Part shown: positions 22,416-34,538 of the stretch, piece after piece | How the letters are laid out: each line of letters opens with the position of its first letter | How positions within the stretch are numbered: position 1 is the first letter of the stretch | Assembly (NCBI RefSeq): GCF_004210375.1 | Contig: NC_134830.1 | Coordinates: 11,718,001-11,782,000 of the forward strand | Source: Tachypleus tridentatus | Taxonomy: Eukaryota; Arthropoda; Merostomata; Xiphosura; Limulidae | Direction: 5' to 3' | DNA length: 64,000 nucleotides | Translations under genes and position numbers: made by a program | The notes under the pieces: generated by a model | Seen by the model: the letters and a program-made list of their open reading frames with translations, nothing else | Database searches by the model: none | What the model was told of the DNA's origin: nothing

Positions 22416-22742
22416 TAAAATATAAGAAAATGAGTTCTTTAAGAAAGCAAGTTTTTATATCCTCAGTTTCAGAAAATGTGGGAAGACTAGGACATTTCTT
22501 AAAATTCTGTTTATAAAATATAGATTTGTAAATCCTTTTTTCCTTGTTATTATAATAACAACAGGAAAACAGAGAAATATAATATTATGTAGAATATAAG
22601 ATAATGAGTTCTTTAAGAAAGCAAGTTTTTATATCCTCAGTTATAGAAAATGTGGGAAGATCAGAACATTTCTTAAAATTCTGTTTATAAAATACAGATT
22701 TGTAAATCCTTTTTGCTTGTTAGTATAATAACAATAGGTAAA
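22416..22742 (+). repeat. tandem duplication, 174-bp period, two copies
   Basis: tgagttctttaagaaagcaa and the following roughly 130 bases recur 174 bases later (22431 and 22605) with few changes. The second copy ends about 65 bases before the dynein exon at 22808, so the duplication is intronic. Confidence 0.92.
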
Positions 22743-22807
22743 CTGAAAAGCATCAACTCAGATTGTGATGTTTACAACGTATTAATAAGTAGGTTTTCTT
22801 CTTTCAG

Positions 22808-22991
22808 GTGGTTTACAGCTGTACAAAACATAATTCATCATGGTATCAAGCAGAAGCATGTTCCGTCTCCCACTATTCAGCTTCATCTACAGTCTTTCTT
22901 TGACAATGCAGCAATGCTAATGACTCTGCAACTCCAATCTCTCTGCAAGGTGTTTATGGAAAAATACACTGAATTTTTATGCAGATCTAAG
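22808..22991 (+). pseudogene. dynein heavy chain relic, exon A (tail)
   Basis: First of six recognisable exons of one axonemal (inner-arm, DNAH3/7/12-like) dynein heavy chain, the ATP-driven motor of cilia. This exon codes for the N-terminal tail: WFTAVQNIIHHGIKQKHVPS, PTIQLHLQSFFDNAAMLMTL, then QLQSLCKVFMEKYTEFLCRS. It has a good acceptor (ttttcttctttcag) and donor (aag|gtagtt), starts in phase 2 and ends in phase 0, matching the next exon. This exon itself is undamaged. The call of pseudogene comes from exons B, D and F and from missing exons. No more 5' exons were found. Confidence 0.7.
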
Positions 22992-23940
22992 GTAGTTATG
23001 CCAATATTTGCCTGACATTTTAAAGAAAGATGTTTAATTTATCTTTAGAATAACATGGGTTGCCCTATTTCCTATTTGTAAATGCATAAACTTTACTACA
23101 TTTTGTCTGTTATAAATACATAATTAATTTTTACCAAAAGAATTGATTATCTGTAAAAGAAAGTTACCAGTAATACAAAAAATGTTAAAAAAATGTGTAA
23201 CTATAGATTAAATGTTTTATTGACATCTCATTGAACTGAATGTGTTAAATACTGGACCTGGAGCATATAAAGTTGAATAACTCTGGAATTTACAATCATC
23301 TAAACTAAGACTGAAGTGAGAAACTGAGCAGTGGACACTTCAGAATAAAAGACTCATTGAATGATGAATGGATGCAAAGAAAATACAAAACACTCCTCAT
23401 TTATGATCAACAATTTAAGCTGAACAATCAACCAACTACATCACTGCATCTCAAACTATGATTAACGGATCTTGCTTGAGATGGAAAAATGTGAAAATTT
23501 CATTCAGCAAATAAGTGAAGTGGAAGAGTAAATAGTGTTGATAAGATAAATGAAAACAGAAACTGAACCTGTTAGGAGTAAACCAACTTTCATAGCTCAT
23601 TAAAGAGAATCTTCACATATGCAAAGCCACATGAAATTATTTCATAACAATAATTTGTACACAAATACTCCAGAGCTGATGAAGTGCTGTTGCCCAAAAC
23701 ATGGTATTCATGTTTTATCAATAAAGTTATTTTAAATTGTTGACTCTTTCAACATTACTTTATAATCTATTTTGCATTTGTTATTTTCTCACCTGTACAA
23801 TTATTTTATTATTAGAACTAATCATTCCTTTATTATGTTATTGATGTAAATCAAAAAATGAGCAAAGGTTCTAAACCTGTCTCTCACTTGTGATATTAAT
23901 AGTGTGACTGAATTGTATTTACAGTGACAATCTTCCATTC
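22992..23940. other. intron of the dynein relic, unassigned part
   Basis: Contains ctgatgaagtgctgttgccc at about 23676, followed by aataaagttattttaaa. It looks like the end of an unidentified retroelement but is not otherwise classifiable. Confidence 0.4.
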
Positions 23941-25045
23941 AGCTGCTCTTCTATCCAGTTAGGTAATTGTTTTCTAATACCTACAGAGATAATTCCTTTT
24001 AAATGTTTTATTTAGCACCTTGTCAAATGCTTTCTGAAGGTCAATATACCAAATCTACACTGTTATCCTCATCTACATAATCAGTAACCCTTTGAAATGA
24101 CTTTGTAAAGCCTCTATTATCAGACTTTCTTAAATTTTTTTCACAACTGATGTAAGATTAATACACTTATAATCACTGGGAGAATTATTATCTCTCATGA
24201 AAAGAGGAGTGAAATATTAGCTAACTTACAATCCTTTGGCACCTGCCCACTATTCAAGAACTAACAAAAATAGTAGCAAGCAGCTTATATATCTAATCCT
24301 TAACCTCCTTCAAATTTCTTGGTAAATATCTAGCCCAGTAGCATTATCGTTCTTTAAACTGCTCAATGTTTTCTAAACAATCTCAGAATTAATGAATTCA
24401 TCTTTTCAACCTGTTCAAGATTAGGAATACCTTTTAAATATTCATTAATTAAAACTGAAGAAAACAAATTTAATAACCCAGCCTTCTCATAATCATTAAA
24501 TATAGGCCGATCTCTATCAGTTCTAAAGGGTTTTACCTTATCTGAAGACTTTGTAATATTTCTTGAATATACAATGCTTTTCTTTAATTTTATCTCTTAT
24601 ACCCTTTGTGAACCAACCTGATTTTGTATTTGGAGCTACCCTTTTATTTCTAAAGGAATACATTTGTTTAATTATTTTCTCTGTATTTACCCCACAGACA
24701 ATCCTATTCACATACTTTGTCAAGGAATCACCCATAACTACAATCTTCTTAGGTTATCATCCACATCCTTCTCTGTTTCTTTTGTTGACTTTCTCTTTAG
24801 TAGTTCCTTGTATATACAATTCAATGAATAAAATATTTTGTTCAATAGAACAGGCTCGTTACAGTTACCTCCACTGTATAATACTCTTCCTAACTTTCTG
24901 AAAATCATTGTTAGTTGATGTACCCTTTCTTATAAAAGCTTAAGCCCTTGCTGCCATCTCCCACAGTTTACACATCTCTTTATTTATAATAGTGATAGGC
25001 ATAAGCCTCTTGTGTCTTTCTATTTTTTTTTTAATCTTTTGAAAT
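23941..25045 (-). mobile_element. CR1-like non-LTR reverse transcriptase fragment
   Basis: Minus-strand frames, broken by stops and shifts, encode the region from the endonuclease-RT linker into the polymerase fingers and palm. In reading order, higher coordinates first: FRNKRVAPNTKSGWFTKGIR, KIKEKHCIFKKYYK (about 24650-24540), then SGQVPKDCKLANISLLF (about 24250), SDYKCINLTSVVKKI (about 24170) and DLQKAFDKVLNKTFKR (about 24035), which is the palm motif of this class. The YxDD motif is not reached. It sits in antisense in a dynein intron. Confidence 0.82.
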
Positions 25046-26464
25046 TCTTTTTGAAGTGGTTAGCCTTAGCCAGTGGAAAGTTGCTACACAACATTTACCA
25101 ACCCATTTACAATGTTTTGGAGGTAAAACATCTGAATTATAAGATTCAAGTTATCGTTGTAGTCATCTTTGAATATCAAAGTTAATGTTAACTGACACTA
25201 TCATACAACTCACATAAGATTTGCATTAAGAATAAAAGTAGAAAAACTTTAATTTACACACAAAGAGAAACAGTCCTAAAACATTTTTTTCTGCATTTTC
25301 AAAAAAAGGTTTACAAAGAAGTATACAAGTGCAAGAACCACAACACACTGCTGAGTATATATTCTTCAACATTAAAAAAAAGTTAAACTACAGTGATACA
25401 AACTAACAGCTTTCAGAGAAGAAGGAAAAACAGTTTTGGTTACTCTCCCAAAACATTTTTGTGTATACATGATTGTTTCTCTTGTGTGTTTTAATTCACA
25501 TTTAACTTTTGTAAGCTTGATTAGCTTATAATTAGTAGGATTCATTTCTTTTTTGTTTTTTATTACTTTACCTAAAATAGCATAATTCTATGTATATTAT
25601 GTAATTTCAATGACCAAGCTTGATTGCCTTGTAAAAGAACTTGTACCTTTAATACATCCCCATGTTATTTTCTAAAGTTTACCACAGAAAAGATATTTTC
25701 ATTGTTTACAAAAAAACCAATGGAAAATTTCTTAAAAAATTACTTTAAACATTGGTTTTGTTGTTTATTTAGCATTGTAGAAAATTTACTTCCAAATATG
25801 GGCTAAATATACTTTTCTTTCTTCTTTGTGGATAAAAGTTAGTCAACTAATCTGAGTGTAATGTTCATGAGTTTTAGACATACACCTTAAATTACTGTAA
25901 ATCATTTTGTACTGTTTGTGTTCATATGTGATGTTCATTACAGTATCAGAACTTTGTTTACCTTTTTTATTAAGACTTTGATTATTACTTCAGATAAGAT
26001 AAAAATTTAAACTTTGATTATTACTCCACATAAGATAAAAATTAAAACCTATTAACTGTAAAAATAATGCTTTTCATCACCACACATACATAAGTAGAAA
26101 ATGAACCCAGCCATTTACTTGTACAGTTCAAATCCTTGGCTGTACAAAAATATATTTTATACAAATTGAGAGTTAAGTATGGTGAGCAGTTAGTTTTAGT
26201 TGATAAGTTCTGTATAACAGAGGACTGCATTTTAAAATACATGTTTGCATACCTATACAACCTTCATGCAGTTGTTTACTTGCTTGTCACAAAAAGAAAA
26301 AAAATGTTACAGATTAGTTAGAAAACATTAAAATATTTTCTAAACTTTTACAAATGTGTTTTTAGGCTTTGTAGAGTAGGTAAGATGCAACCATCCAGTA
26401 TGTTGCACAAAAATATCTATTTCTCTTTAGAGTAAAATTTGTATACATGTCTTTTTTGTTTCAG
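25046..26464. other. dynein intron, unassigned part
   Basis: AT-rich. A short tandem duplication of actttgattattact.ca.ataagataaaaatt lies at about 25974-26045. No exon recognised. Confidence 0.5.
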
Positions 26465-26742
26465 GAAAATCACATGTTTATTATAAAATTGGTTGCAGTT
26501 GGACAGCAGATCAAACTTGAACCAACTTACCATAATTTTGAAACAGTTTTGTTGGATATCTTGGATTCTTTGCTTCATTCTGTCAGAATAATTCCTCGAG
26601 TTGAAAATCATCTGAATACAGTATGTTTTGGCTCTCAAGTATTATCAAGACACAGATATTAACTGTTGTCAAAGAACAATTCCAGCATCTTCAGAAATAC
26701 ATGAACAACTTTAATAAGTATCTTTACATTTTAGATGGTGAG
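26465..26742 (+). pseudogene. dynein heavy chain relic, exon B (tail), frameshifted
   Basis: Acceptor ttttttgtttcag then ENHMFIIKLVAVGQQIKLEP, TYHNFETVLLDILDSLLHSV, RIIPRVENHL. This is the classic dynein tail stretch with a conserved IPRVE. Phase 0 at its start matches exon A. After NHL the frame is lost, and the frame two bases further on resumes WLSSIIKTQILTVVKEQFQH, LQKYMNNFNKYLYILDGE up to a donor (gag|gtatgt). So either there is a frame break near 26620, or the exon stops earlier at an internal gtatgt there and the remainder is a decayed neighbour exon. Its end phase does not fit exon C. Confidence 0.7.
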
Positions 26743-27570
26743 GTATGTTTTCAAGTTATTAAAGTAGGAAATTTATTTGCATCATTTGATCAGTGATCAT
26801 GTTAAAATATAAAGAATTAACAGTTTTTTTTCCATTATATTTAATCATTTTATATTTGATTATGATGGCTAACTATGGGATAATAGAAAAACTGCTTATG
26901 TTTGTGCTGCCTAACATGTTACTTCTAGTGGAGCAGCGAAGTGCAAAATTTAGTATGGACCCACAGCAATATTGTGCACAGGATGTACACTGTCCTTTTG
27001 AGACAAATTACAGATTAAAAACAAAAACTCTACATATGACTTATTTAGAAATGGGAATAATCATGCAGTCTCTAACTGAGTAGGCTTGAGTAATGTGCAG
27101 AATGGTTACAGTCATGCCAAAGCCATCCCATGCTTATGATATTCAAATATCTGATATATCTTCTCAGCACACGGGGGGAGAAGACACAGTAGTCCTTAGA
27201 AAGTAACATACAGCGATTAGATCCAAATGCAAGCCCACCAATATCACTCCTAGGAGGGTGCTAAGAGTACTTTCAGAGTTAAATAGATATCAGTAAAATA
27301 GTAGGTAAAATACATAGTGGCCAAGGGGGATAACATAGAGAACTAAGTTTATGTGCTGATCCATCAAGACTTTCTGTAGAGGCCCTGAAGGTGCATGCCA
27401 AGTGTAGGTGAGAAGTGTATATGCACAAACAGCATTTCTGCTTGATATATATATGTATGATAGATGTAGTAAACATTTAAGAGCATTTGTAAAATGGATA
27501 AGTTATTCTAAATATATTTATAATTACAAAAACAAACCTCAGCAAAACTGACTGAATTCTAACTTTTTAG
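26743..27570. other. dynein intron, unassigned part
   Basis: The 96-codon plus-strand frame at 26793 has no recognised domain. No exon seen. Confidence 0.45.
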
Positions 27571-27675
27571 CAGTCCCCAAACCCAGTGGGTCAGCAGTAA
27601 CTTTATGGATTTAAATCTCTAAATTCATGAGTTCAATTCACTACAGTGGACAGAAAACACAGTCCAATGTGTAGG
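27571..27675 (+). mobile_element. degenerate short SINE, family B-like
   Basis: cccagtgggtcagcagtaac, then atgagttcaattcactacag and a decayed end. It lies 55 bases before a better copy. Confidence 0.5.
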
Positions 27676-27729
27676 ATTTTACTAAAACAACAATAAATTT
27701 TTACTACATTTCTTCATTAAAGCTTTTCT

Positions 27730-27850
27730 CCCCCCGCTAGTACAGCGGTATGTCTCCAGATTTACAACGCTAAAATCAGGGGTTCAATTCCCCTCAGTGG
27801 GCTCATCAGATAGCCCAATGTGGCTTTGCTGTATGAAAACACACACACAA
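27730..27850 (+). mobile_element. short SINE, family B
   Basis: Near-consensus copy: cccgctagtacagcggtatg, acaacgctaaaatcaggggt, tcaattcccctcagtgggct, cagatagcccaatgtggctt, then a (ca)n tail. Inside a dynein intron, same strand. Confidence 0.9.
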
Positions 27851-28751
27851 ACTTTTTTTATGTATTCTCTTCAGAGGCCATTATTATTAGATATTTTTTT
27901 GCTATAATGTGTTTTTCTAGTTTAAGAATTTACTGAAGGCCTTTGTAAATAGAACATTGTGGAGACTTCAGGACCAATTAAATAATACTAAACATTTGCA
28001 AGATGTAAAGAAATATATGTTAATGAACCTCACAAGACAAATTAACAAGAATAATTAAATATTGTGTAAATGACAGCAATATAGCAGGTTAATGTAAAAC
28101 AATATGAAGTTCTGCATTGGACTATGTTAGAAGACTATATTCTGAGAGTAAAATTTTAAATACTTTTGTTACTTGATTTATTAAGTGGAATATTTAGTGT
28201 CTGATATTTGTGTCTGTGTTACTTAAGTGTTTTAAAACCAAAAAAATCATAATGTCATTTTGTTCATTAACACTACAATGTGATTGTGTTAGTAAACAAT
28301 GCTCTGTGTCTTTAGAGAGTTTATTATGTAACTGTGTTGGTAAACTCTTGGTTACATAGTAATATTTGTATTATTTGATAATTGAGTTTAAAGCAGACAG
28401 TGTGATTGTATTAATAAACTGTACTTTAGCAATAAATAAGTGTTATTATATTATTAACATATTGTATTATATGTGTTGCATTGTTTTAATAATAATTATT
28501 CTAGTATGATCTCAAACACAGCTATATCAAATTTCTTTTGCTCTTTGAGCATTGTTAAAAACTTTTCTCAATCAGTGCACCAGTCTATATACCCCTATCA
28601 ATTTTGCACCATTTCTGAACATGTACATATCATGCGACTACTTTCCACCAACAGTATTGTGCTACCTATATTGAAGCAGCTTAGCTCTTTCTGCCATTCT
28701 CACTCAATCCTCACTTTTAAGAATTGGCAGATTCTGAAAGAAATACACAAG
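27851..28751. other. dynein intron, unassigned part
   Basis: A degenerate three-fold repeat around tgtgattgtgttagtaaac is present at about 28278-28420. No gene seen. Confidence 0.4.
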
Positions 28752-29389
28752 AAAAATGTTAACTTCTGATATGGTCTTACCTCCTTTCACACCTTCTCTA
28801 TTGGTACAGCATTGTTTAGTTATGTTTTTTTGCATGCTACTGAAATATAAGAGATCTCATGAATTGCAAACATTGTGTCAACTATGCATTTCCTGTTACA
28901 GTCGAAAATGTTACTGTTAAACAGCTTCTCAGGAATCAGGTTAGACTTCATCTGCAAAGAAAGTTTATGTCTTAATTTGCAGGAAGCTACGTTTGTATGT
29001 TCAACAGTTATTTCTTCTTATTTTTCATGTGGCATTGTTTCTGAGAAAAATACAATTAATGAGAAAATAATTTGGACTCTTTTTCTCTAGTAGCTTATTT
29101 TAATCTGTTACACTGTACACTTCTTAAAGAGTTTTCACCTTCCACCCATTCCTCTACTGCAATGTCATTCACTTTGGTGGTGAATTGTTCTTCCTGTCCT
29201 TTATCCTGTTGCTTCCAGCTCTATCAGGGAATCCATGATAAGTATTTCAACATGAATGCTTCACACTTGGTTAATACACTTGTAGCTTGGCTCCAATACT
29301 TTTGTGTGGCTTTGTCCTTATCTAAAATGGAAGAATTAAGTATTTTGTGTCATCTCTGTTTAGACTTTGCTATGTTAGAAATTTATGTG

Positions 29390-30440
29390 TCATTTGTCAT
29401 CTAAGTGTCTTTAGAGGCATTGCAAGTGAGAAATTGATTATTACTTTGTTGTTTTTCTTTGCATATTCATTAATATTAAATACTGTGTAGACTTAACAAA
29501 TTTCAAGGGCTTGTTAGGTTATTTTCACTAAGTTCTTTAACTAAGTATGTTTAAATTGATTGCAAGTTACACATGATTACTACTTGTAACATCTTATTTG
29601 TTATTCCAGCTCTCAAATGGTGCAACAGTATGTCTGTGGATTTACAATATCAGAAACTGGGTTTCAATACTCATGGTGGACAGAGCATAGATAACCCATT
29701 GTGAAACTTTGTGCTTAACTTCAGACAAACAATTCTTATTATCTTTTCATAATTTTCTTCATCAATCTTAACTGTGTGCTTTATCATCTTAATTTTTGTT
29801 AGTGTAGGACTTAAATGTGTCCTTTTTTCTTTAGGTTAATTTAGAGGATTTGTGAATTAATATTGATTCTTAATGTGTTTTCTAGGTAATTTTTATTGGT
29901 TTGCACATTTTTTTTATTATTTTGTGGACTATGCCGATTTAGATGGTTTGTCTGATATTTATCAGTACTTTTTAAGCTATATATGTTTAAATAGCTTGTA
30001 TGTCACATATCTTTACTAGTAACATGTAATTCACTAATCTATAAGAATGATATTTTTCATTGTTTTTATCTCCATGCTTTATTCTCATAATTTTCTTCAG
30101 TGTTTGATGTAATTATGTGTCCTTTGTCATCTAGATTACTTCAGATGAATTGTAAGTTAGATGTGGATTATTAATGTGTTTTCTAGGTAATCTTAATCAT
30201 TTTGCACAGTTATTATTATTACATATTTTGTGGGCTAGATACACTTAGATGGTTGTCTATTTGATACTTATAAGTACTTTGCTAATTAGGTAGATTTAGA
30301 TAATTTCTAGATTACATACCAGAAATAGGTACTTGATTGTTCTATTTGAATAAATGCTGTTGTTTTTTTGTAATTCTTCACTATGTGCCTTATCATACTA
30401 ATTTTGTAAACTTAGAACTTAAATGTTTGTTTTGTTCCAT
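29390..30440 (+). repeat. imperfect tandem block inside DIRS copy 1, about 300-bp period
   Basis: Recurring landmarks in order: aacttaaatgt, ctttagagg/cttcagatg, attgattcttaatgtgt, then ttttctaggtaat.tta, ttttgcaca, gtacttt and tagatttagat. Two good copies start near 29815 and 30120, with a weaker one near 29400. A family C SINE interrupts the block at 29609-29731. Confidence 0.6.
29609..29731 (+). mobile_element. short SINE, family C, diverged
   Basis: Reads caacagtatgtctgtggatt, gggtttcaatactcatggtg, then gacagagcatagataaccca and tttgtgcttaacttcagac. Confidence 0.75.
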
Positions 30441-33385
30441 CACTGACATGTTTTATTCTTTCCTGGTTACAGAGCTGAGCTTTGCTTTGGTTTCTTTTCT
30501 TATTTTCATGACACTAGTAATATCATTTTATCCTTGTAATCTACAGCTTGGAGTTCTTCTTTCCATATCACCATTCTCAAGTTTTTGGCAGTTCATCAAG
30601 CTTTATCCTACTTTCTTCCTCTCTCTATCATGGAGTGGGTGGTAATGTTACATTCTGACATCTTCACTGTAGTAACTCGTATCACAGAGCCAGGAAGTAA
30701 CAGTTCAAGGTCTCTGTGTTTTCAGATCCTAAATCTCTTTTCTGGGCCCACAATTACCACTTTGTGGTCTTCACTTGCCTTTTCTCCTAAATCTGGTAGT
30801 GGATTTTTATCTCCTCCCAACAAGATTCTACATGTGGAATAGTCTCTTAATCTACAGGCCTGTAGGTGGATATGTTTTCAGTTGGAGATATCTCATTTAT
30901 GCCTTTCTCCACTGGATCACCAAATTTCCTTTTCTTTCTTCTTCTGTTTATTATCCACTAACTTTGGGGGTAGTCGTGTTCAGTCAAGTATGGAGAATTC
31001 TTCACAATTATGCTTAATATCTTATTTGATATTCTTTCAAGAGTTCTATTTTTATTCCAAACCACACTATGTCTTGTTTTACTAGTGGTTCTGTCTTGGC
31101 CAATATAACCATCATTCTCACTGCTCCAGCCTTTACTTGTGTAACCTTTGTCTACCCTTAAATCTGTATTCTGTTGATTTCAGTTATATATTGTTCGTCC
31201 AGATGTCACCACACTCTGCCTTCACACATGGCTTTTGTCAGGTGCATTGTTTCAGCCCAGGGATTGACTCCATGTGTTACATCTTTTTTTTTCTTGTACC
31301 CTTTCATGTCCATTTACCACATAGGTGAGAGTATACCTTAATACTTTGATCTATTTGTTGTGAGTTTTTCCTTTCTACCCTTCTGTTCATTCTCTTTCAT
31401 TGTTCTTCACCTGGTTGTTTGACAAAGGGTTCTCCACGTTGGTCATTTCTAGATATCTGATAGACTTGTCAAACACATTCCTTTTCTGCAGGTTTTGTCT
31501 TTCCCTTTCATTTCTCTCCATTTTTATTATTTCAAGTCATGCATCCTCTATGTTCCTATAATATGGATGATTGGGATCTTTGTGTGATTCTTTACATCTT
31601 TACCATCCTTCCTTTGAACTTTCATTTTCATGTTCCATCATCCTCTTCCCCTCAAGATTTTATTTTCTTCTCCTCATTGCTTATGGAAATCACAAATTAG
31701 ATATTTCTGTTTTCAATGTTACCTGCTTCTTCTACCATTTCTCTTATGTCATACTGCTTAACTGGTCTTTCATCCCTAAGATTTGTGCTGCTCATGGATG
31801 CTGTTTGACTATCACTTTCATCTTTCACTGGTGCTGATGCTGATTAACTTTTGTCTAGTTCTCTCCTTATGATTTTATGTGGTATTTCCTGACTACTTTT
31901 GAGGTTCAATTTCCCAACTTTTATACCCTGGAAACCTTTCATTTTTCATAATAACTCATTAGGCTGGTGTATTCTAACTCCTCCATGGAAGGCCCCCACC
32001 TCCACAATGTGTTTTCTCACCTTATTCATCATTTTGTCATATCTTTTTGCCTGGTCAGATATGCACTATTGACGTCATGATTACATTATAACACTCACTG
32101 TAGGAATGGGATGTTTCAACAAGACCACTTGTAGCATACCCTGTGGTATGTATATGTATATATCATTTGGAGACCATCACTCATGGACTTCCTGAGTAAA
32201 GCAGAAGGGGATTATCACCCATGCTTGCTGACCTTTTGATTGCATTAATTGGGAGTGATATGCTTTTAAAAGTAGGAATTAAAGATACCCATTGTACTTT
32301 CTCTAGTGTGATGGTCCTCTGGACTCCCCACCACATGTAATTCCCCCTTTTTTCTTTCAGTGTAACATGGGAGTTCTTACCCATTTCTTAGTTTCTGAAA
32401 AGATTGATCATGAGTGAGACTAGAAATTTACTTTACCAGTTAGAAGAGGGCAAGGCTGATCTGCCTTCTTCCATTTCCTCTGGATGCTTTTATCAGGTGG
32501 ACTCCTGTCAAAATAAAGTAACAAATAGGTTAGAGCAGGCCCAGCCTATACAGAATCCTCCTCTTAAAACTAGGTGCAGGATGACACTCTCCTATTCTTA
32601 TAGCTGTTTATGGTAGAGACTCCTATTCTCATTAATTCTGGTTGCAGGAGGTTCTTTTCCAGCTCCTACAATTGAGTTTGGGGGATTTCACCTGCTTCTC
32701 AGTGACAGATACAGGACATAAGTGCACTGTTCCTATGGTTGAGTAAGTGTTACAAATCTTCCTAATAATTCCAGATGCTGGATATCTCTTTCCTGTATTT
32801 ATGACTGGGTAATGAACGATTTCTGTTCGTGACACTGGTTACAGATATTGCTTTGTTCATGAGGTTGATTTGAGGCAACCCTGTAATGCTAGTTTTGATG
32901 TATTATACTTCTTGTTCCTAATGTGGTTTTGGGAGTTTGTCCAGTTTCAGCCAGAAGCTAACTTCCACTTCTTAATTCCTGTATACTTATGATTAGGCTT
33001 GTTACGTATATATATAGATAACACAGTCCACGTGGCTTAGTCACGTTTATGTTTATGTCATAATTTATCTTTTTTCATCATCAACCTTCTAATGCCAAGG
33101 ACAAGTCATGAAATCTCATTTGTCTGGTTGAGATTGCACGTGTATGTAGCTAATTCTGTTTATATTTTACTGTGGATTACACCTATGACAGATTCATTTC
33201 CTACATCATGAGCAAAGAGCATACCTGTTCCAGAAGTCAGTATGGTACCTCATAAGTGTGTTTCATTTTCATCTCAAAGCACATACATTCATTCAGGGGA
33301 GTCACTTTCCACTTGGTTCCCACATTGTATGCTAAAACTTTGCAGTGTTGAATTCAAGTTTTGTATGAAAGGAGGTAAGACCATA

Positions 33386-33744
33386 TTGGAAGTTAACATA
33401 TTTCATGCACTGAAAATGCATTTCTGATAGCTGCTTACTTCCTCTACCCTTGGCTGGTGTTCTTCTTTTATAACCTGCCATGAAAGTGAGGATTGAATAA
33501 CAATAGCAGAGGGAGGTAGCTGCACAAATGTAGGTGATGCAAAAAATTAGTGGAGAGTATTCACATGATATGTACATGTTGAGGTATCATGTGAAATTGG
33601 TGAAGTATATTAACTGGCAGGCTGATCATGAAAATGTTTTACAATGCTTAGAGGGCAGAAAAAGGTTGAGATAGCTTTATGTAAGACGAAGTAAGTACCT
33701 ATTTATAATACATTTTCAGTGTATGAAAATGTCAACTTCTGAAC
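33386..33744. repeat. fold-back pair of DIRS terminal-repeat pieces
   Basis: The right terminal repeat region (ggaagttaacatatttcatg then cactgaaaatgc, 33386-33419) is the reverse complement of a second piece at 33711-33744 (cattttcagtgtatgaaaat then gtcaacttct). They enclose about 290 bases. The second piece has the same orientation as the left repeat of the element. Confidence 0.7.
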
Positions 33745-34345
33745 TTTAAAAAATAATTTTTTTGCATTTTGAATTTATAATTCTGTGTCTAAGGTTTACC
33801 AAACTCACTTGTATTATTGATTCAAAAAACTATTTTTCTTTCTTTGATATAGTAAAACTTTTGCAATAAGTCATATTCATGCTTTTTTTTGCAAAGTTTT
33901 CCTGTAAAGATAAATTCTCTTCATTTACATTATTAGACGTATATAAATACTTTTAATTTGATATTTTATTAAGTTTATTAGATATTAAATTTTTCCATCA
34001 AAACCTTCTCGTTCTTTTTCCACTGAAATTTCAAGAACCTTGTTATGTGATATGCAGGTCTTTGATTTGCACTACCTAACACTGTTTGAACTTATTTTTA
34101 AGAACTTCATTCATTGAAGTGTTCAGTTAGAGATGTTAGTAAAGAAAAGAAGGAGGTCCTAATTCTAAAATAGTTTTTGCTATCCTAAAATATGTTTTAA
34201 ATCTGTAAATTTTGTTCAAAAACAGTTTTATGATAACATTTTTTATGTATTTTTTAGTTTATTATTTTTTTATTTCCCAATAATGCATCTTCATTAGACT
34301 GAAAAAATCACTGTTTAATATGTTAGAGTGAGAGCAGCTTTGTAG
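33745..34345. other. dynein intron, unassigned part
   Basis: AT-rich; nothing recognised until the acceptor (gcagctttgtag) of exon C. Confidence 0.5.
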
Positions 34346-34538
34346 TATGGAGAAAACAGGTTTATGAGTATAAATCATGGATCAACAAATTTATGTACAC
34401 TGCAGACAAAATTGTTGATCTTGGAATGTTCCAGTTGGATTTTCGGGAACATTATGAGTCTTTAGCTAGTCAAACAGAGATCCTTTTGGAAAAGTTATTG
34501 AATAACATCTCAAATGAGCACCAGGAAGAAAGTAAAAG
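34346..34538 (+). pseudogene. dynein heavy chain relic, exon C (linker-proximal tail)
   Basis: Frame WRKQVYEYKSWINKFMYTAD, KIVDLGMFQLDFREHYESLA, SQTEILLEKLLNNISNEHQE, ESK(R). The GMFxLxxxE pattern and spacing are those of DNAH3/7/12-class heavy chains just before the linker domain. It ends in phase 2 at ag|gtaaca, which joins correctly to exon D (AG+G = Arg). Its start phase does not join to exon B without a frame change. Confidence 0.72.

Larger units (their letters stand above)
28752..33399 (+). mobile_element. decayed DIRS-type retroelement, copy 1
   Basis: Bounded by inverted repeats: aaaatgttaacttctgatat then ggtcttacctcctttcac at 28752-28793, and its reverse complement at 33363-33399. 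Readable parts on the plus strand are a DIRS RNase H-like stretch (WVVMLHSDIFTVVTRITEPG, SNSSRSLCFQILNLF at about 30618-30735) and the linker to the recombinase (LSPPNKILHVE, then LLIYRPVGGYVFSW). A decayed tyrosine-recombinase region follows to about 32000 (KGFSTLVISR-like patch near 31425). I do not find the reverse-transcriptase core; its place holds a repeated AT-rich block and a SINE. Many stops and shifts: inactive. DIRS elements integrate with a tyrosine recombinase rather than a DDE integrase. It is inserted in the dynein intron between exons B and C. Confidence 0.75.

Noticed and set aside
23676-23730. ctgatgaagtg... followed by caaaac, resembling a second hammerhead core
   Set aside because: The GAAA element reads CAAA and no matching helix II is present, so the resemblance is too weak.
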